Assembly (NCBI GenBank): GCA_964612065.1
Contig: CAZTCD010000100.1
Span: 1 to 14,149 of the forward strand
Length of the DNA: 14,149 nucleotides
Direction: 5' to 3'
Source of the DNA: JAKFYM01 sp964612065
Lineage (GTDB): Bacteria; Bdellovibrionota; UBA1018; CAIPTA01
Position numbers and translations under genes: made by a program. Under the pieces are notes generated by a model that saw only the letters and a list, made by a program, of their open reading frames with translations, did no database searches and was not told where the DNA came from. Positions 1 to 7,146 of this stretch are shown here, piece by piece. Positions within the stretch are counted from its first letter, which is position 1; each line of letters starts with the position of its first letter.

Positions 1-2
1 GC

Positions 3-2504
3 CTCGAGTCGCCCTTAACCAGCCACGTTAATAACATCGCCGACATCCTCACCGTGGATCGGCTGCTCGTGCGCATGAAGGTGAAGGATGTGGCTGCGTC
101 TCACCCGCTCTATCCTGTGGTGGATCCCCTGAAAAAGGCAATGATGCGGGAGATGAAGAACGACGAGGAGTTCCGCAAGCTCGATCTCACCATCCGGGTT
201 TATATCGAACGCGACTGGAGCTCTTCCGTAAACCGCACGGGCAACGAAGTTTACTTCCAGATCGTGGTGGCGCTCGAAGACAAAAACCAAAAAGTGCTTT
301 CGGTGAACAATACCCCACTTGAGGTGATGAGCTACGGCACCCTGTTTCAGCGAGAGCTCGGCTCCTTCGCCCTGATGGTTCCCCGCGATCTCCGCCTCGA
401 CGGCCCTCCTGGTGTAGAAACCTGCGGAACGTGCAAGGGCGACGTACAGATCCCCTATTTCAACCAGGACTTTCTTGCCGACGGAGGCAAGGGCATCACC
501 TTCATGAGCCCGATCTTCGTGAATCGCGACATCAATCTTCCCAAGATCGAGAAGATTTCCGGAGGGCAGAAGGCCCGCAACTTGGCCTATGCCCCGGTTA
601 CCTTCGCCGGCCGCGTGGTGATGGGCAACGGGATGGTGAAAGAAAAAGAAGAGCCCTATATTCCGGATGAGCCGGGCTCGCGCAACAGCCTTCTCTGGGG
701 CGACAACAAACTGTTCGGCGGGTTCAAGGCCGGCATTCTCGTGGACGGCTTCTTCGACCGGGGCCTTGCCGTATTTTCCGGAAACGAATCCTCCGTGCCT
801 TCCGATGGCACGCTGATGCAGCAGTGTAACGCCTACAACAATATGTTGAGCGACATGAACGCCATCAAGAACAACGAATTCTACGGCAACCTCGAGCCTG
901 GATCGATCCCGGGCGATTGGACCTATCGCATCGGCTTCAGCGGTGGAAACAGCTTTTATCCGCAAGCGGCCCCTCATGGCGCCATCCAGGCCAGTGCCAC
1001 CGAATGGGGTGAAAACCCCGCCTCTCATGCCCCACCGGACTACCCGCCTCCCTCCGTGGTTCGCACCACTTCGCTGGGAGAGCAGAATGCCGTGATCGAG
1101 GTTCAGGTAACCATAGGCGATAAAACCGCCAATGTGATCCGCATGAACAAAAATAGCGATGTAAAACTGGTAGCCCAGGTGGCCTCGGAAGCCTGGATCA
1201 CGGAACTGCAATCGAGGCGCGACGCCGTTTACGCCGATCCTATGGCAACGGTGGACCAGAAGGCCGAAGCCGACGCACGCATCGCCGAGCTCGATACGCT
1301 TCTAAAAAATCCCGGAGAGATCACCCTGAAGGTGCGCCCGGAATCCTATGGCGTGGGTGAACAGAAGCACCAGATGAAGCTCGAGATCCAGATCAAGAAC
1401 GACGGGAGCTTCCGGAGCGGCACGGTAACCTCGGGCCCCTTCCCCGAGCTCCTGGCCCCCCAGATCCGCATTCTCGGTTACGACCCCATTCACGTGGACC
1501 ATGCCCCCGTGAACGAGACCATGGTTTCGCCGGTGGATTACGTGCAGGGCAAGAAAACCCGCTACCTCGTTTTCACCCGTGATGGAAGCGGCCCTCTTGA
1601 GGCACCCGCCAACTTCTCCCTCACCGCCACTGGAGCTCCTATTGATCCCGCTCCCGAGAACGACATGACGGACTGGCTCGATCTCGAGCAGAAATGTAAG
1701 GACGCCCGCAACCAGGCCACCGGCCAGAGCTTCGGCTCGGCCGCCTGGAACGTGGATTTTGCCACCTCAAGCACCTTCCGCACCTGGAACTTCTCCTGGG
1801 GCCTGAACCAGGATCCGCCCATTCCGGGAGTCGAAGTCCAGAATGCTGATAACGCTCTGGTGGATTTTAAGATCTTCGGCGGCAACTCCACTGTTGGGCG
1901 CCTGGAACTCAATCCAAACGATCCCCTTGACTGGAACACCACCGATAATACGATCGGCCGGGAAGAGTTCGATGTGGCCTCCATCGTGGGCGATTGCCGC
2001 ATCAAACCTGCGGCCCAGCTCGTAACCGGCTTCTACACTTGCCACAACCTGATTATCGAAGAACGTGACACTCCGCTCTATATCGTGGGCACCTTCGTTG
2101 TGCGCAGGATCGATTTCGAAGGAGACGCACAAAAAACTCTGAAAGCCGGCATTAACTGGATGTCGATCTACCATCCGGACGCCACCCAGATCCTGCGCAA
2201 AGCCCTCGTGCTCCGCCCGAAGAGCAATAATGCCGTGCAAACCCGCACGGTATGCAGCGATACCCTTCCCGCCACCTCCGCCCCTGTATGGGCGCAGGAG
2301 CATCGCACGGGAAGCCAGCTTCAGGATTTCCGCGCCTGCAACGTGGTATCCCTGCGCGCCAAATCCAACAACCACACCTGGACCTCTTTCGATCCGGACT
2401 GTGGCCTCCCTCCCGGCATGGCGGCCACCAGCCCGGTTCAGCAGTGCAAAAACCGCCCGGTGAACTTCTTTGTGATGGAACATGCCCGAGGAGGTGGCCC
2501 GTGA
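3..2504 (+). CDS. Large protein of unknown family, 5' end outside window, first gene of prepilin operon
   Basis: The frame is open from the first bases of the window to the TGA at 2502-2504, so at least 833 residues are visible and the true start lies upstream; GTG 54 is only an internal codon. I do not recognise the family. Visible parts are a charged, helical-looking N-terminal stretch, a CxxC pair (codons 423-425 and 432-434), a long region of short beta-strand-like segments rich in Gly, Asn and Asp, a proline-rich stretch near nt 1020-1060, and a C-terminal part with hydrophobic strands ending in HARGGGP. No membrane segment is visible in this portion. The stop overlaps the GTG start of a prepilin-like gene, so the two are probably translationally coupled. 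By position it could be a PilX/GspK-like or PilY1-like partner of the pseudopilins, but that is inference from context; the N-terminus, where a prepilin leader or signal peptide would sit, is missing. Confidence 0.85.
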   Translation, partial: LESPLTSHVNNIADILTVDRLLVRMKVKDVAASHPLYPVVDPLKKAMMREMKNDEEFRKLDLTIRVYIERDWSSSVNRTGNEVYFQIVVALEDKNQKVLSVNNTPLEVMSYGTLFQRELGSFALMVPRDLRLDGPPGVETCGTCKGDVQIPYFNQDFLADGGKGITFMSPIFVNRDINLPKIEKISGGQKARNLAYAPVTFAGRVVMGNGMVKEKEEPYIPDEPGSRNSLLWGDNKLFGGFKAGILVDGFFDRGLAVFSGNESSVPSDGTLMQQCNAYNNMLSDMNAIKNNEFYGNLEPGSIPGDWTYRIGFSGGNSFYPQAAPHGAIQASATEWGENPASHAPPDYPPPSVVRTTSLGEQNAVIEVQVTIGDKTANVIRMNKNSDVKLVAQVASEAWITELQSRRDAVYADPMATVDQKAEADARIAELDTLLKNPGEITLKVRPESYGVGEQKHQMKLEIQIKNDGSFRSGTVTSGPFPELLAPQIRILGYDPIHVDHAPVNETMVSPVDYVQGKKTRYLVFTRDGSGPLEAPANFSLTATGAPIDPAPENDMTDWLDLEQKCKDARNQATGQSFGSAAWNVDFATSSTFRTWNFSWGLNQDPPIPGVEVQNADNALVDFKIFGGNSTVGRLELNPNDPLDWNTTDNTIGREEFDVASIVGDCRIKPAAQLVTGFYTCHNLIIEERDTPLYIVGTFVVRRIDFEGDAQKTLKAGINWMSIYHPDATQILRKALVLRPKSNNAVQTRTVCSDTLPATSAPVWAQEHRTGSQLQDFRACNVVSLRAKSNNHTWTSFDPDCGLPPGMAATSPVQQCKNRPVNFFVMEHARGGGP

Positions 2505-2974
2505 AGCGCTTCTTCCGGATCCTCTCCAACCAGAAAGGCGTGAGCCTGATCGAGATGATGACCGCCATCGGCATCCTCGCCGTGGGTGTGGTCATGGTGA
2601 TGCGTGGCGTGGATAGCATGCAGGACATGACGAAACAGACCAGGAATATGAGCTCCACCGATCGGCAGGTGGCCATGATCGTGGAAAACATCCGCACATC
2701 CCTCGGGCAGTACCAGGTGCATTTCAACTATAGCGCCGACTCCAAGAGCGAGGCTTTGGATGTGGACAATCTGCCGATGGAATGGTCGGCCGGAGTGGAG
2801 CGCCCCATTTCCAACGATTGCCGGGTGAAGAAAATCTGCCTTCCTGGCCGATATGGCTTCATTATCCAGCCGATTGAAAATTACCGGGGCCTTTACGAAG
2901 TAACTCTTCGCATGACCCATACTGATTGGAAGGACAAATACCGGGAGTTCCGATTCCTGGCTACGGTGCAATGA
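2501..2974 (+). CDS. Prepilin-like protein (type IV pilin / T2SS pseudopilin N-terminal motif), minor pilin candidate
   Basis: This 157-residue protein starts with a basic leader of 13 residues ending NQKG, followed by VSLIEMM and about 20 hydrophobic residues. That is the class III (type IV prepilin) signal: Gly before the cut, Glu at mature position +5, then a helix that packs in the filament core. A PilD-like peptidase would cut and methylate it; no such gene lies in the window. The rest is a soluble domain with two cysteines (NDCRVKKICL) that could pair. The start is GTG 2501, chosen because GAGGAGGT at 2488-2495 is ideally spaced and places the leader correctly. A longer reading of the frame back to 2252 only overlaps the upstream gene. 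It overlaps both neighbours by 4 bases (GTGA, ATGA). Its size suits a minor pilin of the PilV/FimT/GspI kind, but I cannot assign which. Confidence 0.85.
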   Translation: MKRFFRILSNQKGVSLIEMMTAIGILAVGVVMVMRGVDSMQDMTKQTRNMSSTDRQVAMIVENIRTSLGQYQVHFNYSADSKSEALDVDNLPMEWSAGVERPISNDCRVKKICLPGRYGFIIQPIENYRGLYEVTLRMTHTDWKDKYREFRFLATVQ

Positions 2975-4026
2975 TGAGAAAGTGGAAAGCAACCATCCGA
3001 AGCGAAGCCGGCCTATCTCTTATGGAGGTAGTGATGGCCATGGGAATCACCGGTCTGGTGGTTGCCGCCACTTTTGCCTTCTACACCACCTTTTCCAAAA
3101 ACCTCGGTGATCTCAACGAAGAAATCGAAATCTCCCAGGACCTCGAAAGCGGCCAGCGAATCCTGCTCCGCGATCTCAAAGCCATTGACGTGTGCTTCGG
3201 CGTGGTGAATCTCGAAGACGATAACGGGAAGCAGTTTTTCGAGATCATGCCCGACGTGCCCGAAGACGGCATTCATTCCTCTCTGCGGGTGAATGACCCC
3301 AACGACGCGCTCCATCCCACGAAACGAGTGGTAACCCTCAAAGCCGGCGGGCGAACCGAAATCACCCTGCTCCTGCACGATCCCTCGGCCAGCCTGGTGT
3401 CCACCCTGAACTACACTCCTTCCTGGGCCTACAATATGGCCAACATGCCCCTTCCCGCCTTTGTGCACGTGAACAAAGGCTCCGTGATCTCCACTCTCCG
3501 CCCGGCCCAATCCGGCCGCCGAGGATTCTGGGCCAAAGACAACTTCCTGATGTTCGATGTGCCGGCGGCCTTCCGCAGCCCCGCCCAGCTTGCCGAGCGA
3601 GGGCGCTATTCGCCGCGCCCGGTATTCTTCGTGGGACGCGTAACCTCCAACAGCGCCAACGCCGCCTTTACCTTCGACAACGAAGTGCGGAATATCGTGA
3701 ATTACAAGCACCCGGTGACCGGCACCGACATCACCGATGCCAACGCCTTTTTCTGGAACCTGCCTTCAGTGGCCGGAGGCATGCCCATCGTGCGCCTGAG
3801 GCCGGTGCGCCTGGTGAAGTACCTCATAGAGGAAATGAACCCGAACGAACCCGACCCGAAAAAGAAGGGCCTCGTTCGCCTGATTCGCTGGGTCTACACC
3901 GGATCCTGGGATCCGAAGAAAAACAGATTCATGGTTGCCGACAAGCTCCGGAGCGTGCAGTTCCGGCGGGATTCAGTGACACAAAAGACAGTGTTGTTTG
4001 ATCTGTCCAAGCAGGAGCTGAACTGA
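2971..4026 (+). CDS. Prepilin-like protein, PilW/GspJ-sized minor pilin candidate
   Basis: This 351-residue protein has the leader MMRKWKATIRSEAG, the cut site G|LSLME with Glu at +5, and then a hydrophobic helix (VVMAMGITGLVVAATFAFY). This is the same class III signal as the preceding gene. The mature part is long for a pilin, about 337 residues, and begins with an acidic helical stretch (SKNLGDLNEEIEISQDLES) typical of the extended pilin alpha-1 helix. Length and position after a shorter prepilin resemble PilW or GspJ, but no family-specific motif lets me choose. The start is ATG 2971, overlapping the previous TGA (ATGA); ATG 2974 is equally possible and would remove one Met. An in-frame ATG at 2926 would put extra residues before the leader and is unlikely. 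Coupled translation with the upstream gene is expected. Confidence 0.85.
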   Translation: MMRKWKATIRSEAGLSLMEVVMAMGITGLVVAATFAFYTTFSKNLGDLNEEIEISQDLESGQRILLRDLKAIDVCFGVVNLEDDNGKQFFEIMPDVPEDGIHSSLRVNDPNDALHPTKRVVTLKAGGRTEITLLLHDPSASLVSTLNYTPSWAYNMANMPLPAFVHVNKGSVISTLRPAQSGRRGFWAKDNFLMFDVPAAFRSPAQLAERGRYSPRPVFFVGRVTSNSANAAFTFDNEVRNIVNYKHPVTGTDITDANAFFWNLPSVAGGMPIVRLRPVRLVKYLIEEMNPNEPDPKKKGLVRLIRWVYTGSWDPKKNRFMVADKLRSVQFRRDSVTQKTVLFDLSKQELN

Positions 4027-4044
4027 TTTTTACTGATGTAAAAA
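4027..4044 (+). repeat. Short AT-rich inverted repeat between prepilin and calcium-binding genes
   Basis: TTTTTAC, four bases, GTAAAAA forms a perfect 7-base stem directly after the prepilin stop. It is followed by AAGGGGG, the likely ribosome site of the next gene. There is no T-run after the stem, so it is not a standard terminator. It may shape processing or translation between the two cistrons, or be chance. Confidence 0.35.
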
Positions 4045-4055
4045 AGGGGGAACGT

Positions 4056-5300
4056 ATGAAAAGCGTAAAGCGTAACCATTCAAGAGCCATTTGGGGGTGG
4101 CTGAGTGGCTTGAGCCTGATCGCAGGCCCAGCACTCGCAGGCACTCCCATGATGGTGAATCCGAGCGTTAACTCGAACCCAGGAGCACCGGCGGCCAGCA
4201 CGATTTCCCGCACGGGCACGGGTTCCATGACAGTGCGGCTGATCGCGAGCTGCTACGGCACCAACCTGCGTAGCGTATCGAACCCGCTCTCTCCTGCCTC
4301 TGAGGTGGAAGCCAAGCTCAGCCTCAATATGGCAGGCGAGGAAGGCGCCACGCCCACCAAAATCAACCTGAGCGCGAAATTCCCCGGCCAGGTGGCCGAT
4401 AAAGCGGGAATCACGGCGGAAGCCACCGGCACGGTGGATCCATCCAAGTTCACGGGCCCTGCCGGCACGGGGATGCGGATCTACGGAAATACCGTGGAGC
4501 TCAGCGTGCCAATGCCGATCGAAGTGGAAATCGAAGCGGATGGTGATACGGTTCCTACACCCATCCCGCCCGTTTCGCTGGATTCCTATTCCTTCCGTCA
4601 GGAAGTGAAGTGCGGAACCACACTCAGCCTCGCGCCCTGGGGCTTTCCTGGAGCCACCGCCGCCTATAACTGCGGTGCCTACATGGCAAAAACAGGCCAG
4701 CTCACCACGAAGTTCCAGAACGTGGCGGTGTCGGCCGACAACTCCAATATGGAAATCGCAGTGGCATTTCCCGGCCAGAACGGCTTTTGCGGAGGCTTCT
4801 TCTCTCCTCTCATGCTGTTCTTCGACAACAACCGGCCCAGCTTCAGCGGCTCCAGCCAGTTCAAGCTGAGCTCACGAAGCGATACTCACTGGGTGGAAGC
4901 AGGCCACCCTGGCTACTTCCTGGCGATCGACCGCAATAAAAACGGAAAGATCGACGGCAAAGACGAGCTCTTCGGCGACCAGGATGCCAACGACTCCAAC
5001 GGCTTCGACAGCCTTACGGAGTTCGACACCAATAGCGACGGCATCATCGACGCTAAAGACAAGGACTTCAAAAAGCTTCTGCTCTGGCAGGATAAGAACG
5101 GTGACGGCGTGAGCCAGAAGAACGAGCTGAGCGCTATGCACAAGCGCGTGGTCAAGATCTCTCTTGCCTACCGCCGCATCAATAGCGCTTATAGCGGATC
5201 CGCGGAGGCCCGACAGGTGAGCCAGTTCTGGTTCAAGGAGGGCAAAGCGACCAAAACCGGATCCGTGGAAGACATCTGGTTCGCTCCTCTCCGCAAATAA
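4056..5300 (+). CDS. Exported protein with C-terminal EF-hand-like calcium-binding region, last gene of prepilin operon
   Basis: This is a 414-residue protein. Residues 1-28 form a Sec signal peptide (basic start, hydrophobic core, GPALA|G). Residues 29-285 look like a beta-rich exported domain with four cysteines (C66, C186, C206, C245) and no family I recognise. Residues 290-360 hold three calcium-loop motifs: DRNKNGKIDGKD (292-303), DTNSDGIIDAKD (324-335) and DKNGDGVSQKNE (346-357), with Asp/Asn at loop positions 1, 3, 5 and Gly at 6. The block, including FGD before NGF and the pattern L-W-x-D-x-N-x-D-G, closely resembles the region found near RTX/hemolysin-type calcium repeats in large secreted proteins. 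It follows the second prepilin by 29 bases, with GGGGG at 4046-4050 before the ATG. In that position it could be a calcium-dependent pilus-tip or secreted adhesin analogous to PilY1; this is inference. Confidence 0.88.
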   Translation: MKSVKRNHSRAIWGWLSGLSLIAGPALAGTPMMVNPSVNSNPGAPAASTISRTGTGSMTVRLIASCYGTNLRSVSNPLSPASEVEAKLSLNMAGEEGATPTKINLSAKFPGQVADKAGITAEATGTVDPSKFTGPAGTGMRIYGNTVELSVPMPIEVEIEADGDTVPTPIPPVSLDSYSFRQEVKCGTTLSLAPWGFPGATAAYNCGAYMAKTGQLTTKFQNVAVSADNSNMEIAVAFPGQNGFCGGFFSPLMLFFDNNRPSFSGSSQFKLSSRSDTHWVEAGHPGYFLAIDRNKNGKIDGKDELFGDQDANDSNGFDSLTEFDTNSDGIIDAKDKDFKKLLLWQDKNGDGVSQKNELSAMHKRVVKISLAYRRINSAYSGSAEARQVSQFWFKEGKATKTGSVEDIWFAPLRK

Positions 5301-5324
5301 GCGCGAGCAGGAAGCCTAAGACGG

Positions 5325-5356
5325 AAAAGGGCCGGTCTCGCACCGGCTCTTTTCTT
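5325..5356. terminator. Bidirectional intrinsic terminator
   Basis: AAAA-GGGCCGGT (5325-5336), loop CTCGC, ACCGGCTC-TTTT (5342-5353) forms an 8-base GC stem with one G-T pair, flanked by A4 and T4. It lies between two converging genes and should work on both strands. The minus-strand copy lies just after, or touching, the stop of the metallopeptidase gene. Confidence 0.85.
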
Positions 5357-6992
5357 ATTGCCTGCAGGTAGACATCATCTGCCGCAGTCCCTGCAGCTTT
5401 TTCTCCACGCAGGCCTGCCGGTTTCTCTGCCCGCTCCGAGGGAAGTACAGGATCCGGCCCGCTTCGGCGAAATCTTCCATCCAGTGGGTGGCACCGTAGC
5501 GGCTCACGGGGCAGTTTCCGTTCGGCCGGTATACCCGGCTCAGATACTGCTGGTGAACGGAATTCCCGTTCCTGTTTCCGATCACGTGAAAGAACTCGTG
5601 AAGCGTGATGCCCACCTGAATCCCGGCACAGCGGGGATCGAGCCTCACTTGATTGCTGCCGAGGCGATAGAGCCCGGCCACGCAGGTATAGCGGGCGGGC
5701 CTGTTGCTCAAGTTCGAGCGGCTCACCTGCACATTACGCAGCTTGCCCCGGTAGCAGGCCGGTACCATCTGCACAGCATAGGCGATCACGGCCTTTTCCT
5801 TGTCGGTGAAAGCAGGATCCACCGTGATGTTCAGGGAGCGAAGATCTCCTCCTCCCGGGGCAGGCCCGCCGGCGTCCTGGGCGGGATTGCCTGCGCTTCC
5901 GCGCCGGGGCTGAGGGGCAGGTTCGGGATTCGGTGTGGGCTCGGGATTGGATACAGGCCCGGGATCGCTCCCTCCCCCGGAATCAGAGCCACCTCCCGAA
6001 TCGCCGCCGCTGTCGTCTCCACCGCCACCGTTCATCTTGGAATAAGCAATGCCGCCGAGTATGGCCGCGGCGGGGATGCCCACAGCGAGGATGGGCACCC
6101 AGTTGATGGAGGTTTTTTCTTCCGGGATCACCAGGGGCACCCTAGGGCTCGTTCCGGTAAGGGTGGTGGTAGTCACCGATGTGGATAGAGAAACCACCGT
6201 GGTAGTGGTTGAGGTGGAAGTGGAAGTTTCTGTCACAGCCACTGTTTGTGTGGCCGTGGCTGTGCTGCTGGTGATCGTGCTCGGTGCACTCACCAGGCTT
6301 TGCATGCCGGCGGCATTGCTTTCCGATTTAGTGGCGCTCTGGCTCATTCCGGCCGACACCGTTTTTCGTGAAGCCACTTCGGATGCCACGAATTTTTCCA
6401 CCGTGGAAAGCTCGGAAAGAAGCACTTTTTCCGTCTTCTGGTATACGGGGGCCGCGGAGGAGGTGCCGCAGAAGGCCGCGCCCAGGATGCGCGAATTTCC
6501 CACACGGTGGGCGGCGAGGCCTTTGCCGTGGCGTTCGAGAATTTCAGCTACCCTCCGGGAGGCGGCGGCGGCTCTGCGCTGCAAATCGGAATTAGAGAGC
6601 TGGGAGTTTTTCTGGGAATCGGGATTGCGGATACGGTCGAGCGCGTCTTTCTCCCCTATCATCTCCACGCAGGCTCCGCTTTCCATGGCTTGAAGCTCCG
6701 TAGCCAGGCGGGTACAGCGATCGAAGAGGGCGCGCTGGCAATCGCTGGGCTCAGCCCGGCCGATTTCCTGGCACTGCCCCCAAACCTTGCGGAAAGAGTT
6801 CTCCATGGTGGCGCGATAGCGGGGCTCACAGCCTTCGGGCACCTTGCCTCGGGGCGCGGTAACCACACGAAGCTGGATCTTATCGAAGTTTACCGTATTG
6901 GGGGGATCGGGAAGATTGTAGCCGCCGGCAAAAGCGCTCTGCGCGAGGAGGCCGGGAAGGCTGAACAGGCTAAACAGCACGAACGTTTTCAA
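5355..6992 (-). CDS. Exported zinc metallopeptidase with anthrax lethal factor/Pro-Pro endopeptidase-like (M34-like) active site
   Basis: This is a 545-residue protein. Order of parts: signal peptide 1-22 (SAFA|GG); a helical domain with six cysteines (55-175); a Thr/Ser-rich linker (about 233-283); a hydrophobic segment 298-318; a Gly/Asp/Ser then Pro-rich linker (321-382); and a C-terminal peptidase domain (384-545) with six more cysteines. HEFFH at 465-469 is the zinc site (HExxH). Y499 and E506 in SRYGATHWMEDFAEAGR match, at the same 7-residue spacing, the tyrosine and third zinc ligand of anthrax lethal factor (Y728 and E735, recalled from memory), including the FAEA-x-R tail. So a gluzincin of the lethal-factor/PPEP kind is likely. 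The start is TTG 6990-6992, chosen because AGGAG (complement of 7001-7005) lies 8 bases upstream and it gives an intact signal peptide; no ATG fits. Substrate unknown. Confidence 0.85.
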   Translation of the reverse strand: MKTFVLFSLFSLPGLLAQSAFAGGYNLPDPPNTVNFDKIQLRVVTAPRGKVPEGCEPRYRATMENSFRKVWGQCQEIGRAEPSDCQRALFDRCTRLATELQAMESGACVEMIGEKDALDRIRNPDSQKNSQLSNSDLQRRAAAASRRVAEILERHGKGLAAHRVGNSRILGAAFCGTSSAAPVYQKTEKVLLSELSTVEKFVASEVASRKTVSAGMSQSATKSESNAAGMQSLVSAPSTITSSTATATQTVAVTETSTSTSTTTTVVSLSTSVTTTTLTGTSPRVPLVIPEEKTSINWVPILAVGIPAAAILGGIAYSKMNGGGGDDSGGDSGGGSDSGGGSDPGPVSNPEPTPNPEPAPQPRRGSAGNPAQDAGGPAPGGGDLRSLNITVDPAFTDKEKAVIAYAVQMVPACYRGKLRNVQVSRSNLSNRPARYTCVAGLYRLGSNQVRLDPRCAGIQVGITLHEFFHVIGNRNGNSVHQQYLSRVYRPNGNCPVSRYGATHWMEDFAEAGRILYFPRSGQRNRQACVEKKLQGLRQMMSTCRQ

Positions 6993-7051
6993 TTTCGGAA
7001 CTCCTGCGCGTTTCCCCTCGTTCCTTCCTTATCGCCCTGTTGGCCTGAATC

Positions 7052-7077
7052 ATTTAGGAGAATCCCCTCCCCTAAAT
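7052..7077. promoter_or_regulatory. Inverted repeat in divergent intergenic region, possible operator
   Basis: ATTTAGG, 12 bases, CCTAAAT is a perfect 7-base dyad in the 154-base gap between the minus-strand metallopeptidase and the plus-strand PAP2 gene. With a two-base bulge the stem also takes in GGAG/CTCC. It has no T-run and lies upstream of both genes, so a repressor or activator site is more likely than a terminator. No known binding-site consensus was recognised. Confidence 0.35.
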
Positions 7078-7111
7078 CACTGTTCTTAAAAGGCTTTACT
7101 GCCACCTCTCC

Positions 7112-7140
7112 TTTACACGCCCTCTGGAAGGTTTTAGGAT
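7112..7140 (+). promoter_or_regulatory. Possible sigma-70-type promoter of PAP2 gene
   Basis: TTTACA (7112-7117), a 17-base spacer and TAGGAT (7135-7140) match the -35/-10 pattern at 5/6 and 4/6. The -10 ends 6 bases before the ATG, which would make the transcript nearly leaderless. Alternatively AGGA at 7136-7139 is the ribosome site and the promoter lies further upstream. Confidence 0.4.
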
Positions 7141-7146
7141 CGGGTA

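Noticed and set aside
15..1211. Long minus-strand open frame (398 codons) opposite the large unknown protein
   Set aside because: It is His/Gly/Val-rich, as expected from the complement of a GC-rich coding frame; the plus frame is continuous with the operon and has coupled neighbours.
1767..2483. Minus-strand open frame opposite the end of the large protein
   Set aside because: Shadow with no ribosome site or signal; composition typical of antisense.
2252..2500. Extended N-terminus of the first prepilin
   Set aside because: Would put 83 residues before the prepilin leader and overlap the upstream gene; GTG 2501 has an ideal ribosome site.
3013..3711. Minus-strand open frame opposite second prepilin
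   Set aside because: Gly/His/Val-rich shadow; the plus strand has a clear prepilin signal.
6230..6300. Repetitive-looking Thr/Ser codon run in the metallopeptidase gene as a DNA repeat
   Set aside because: Low-complexity coding for a linker; no regular repeat unit at the DNA level.
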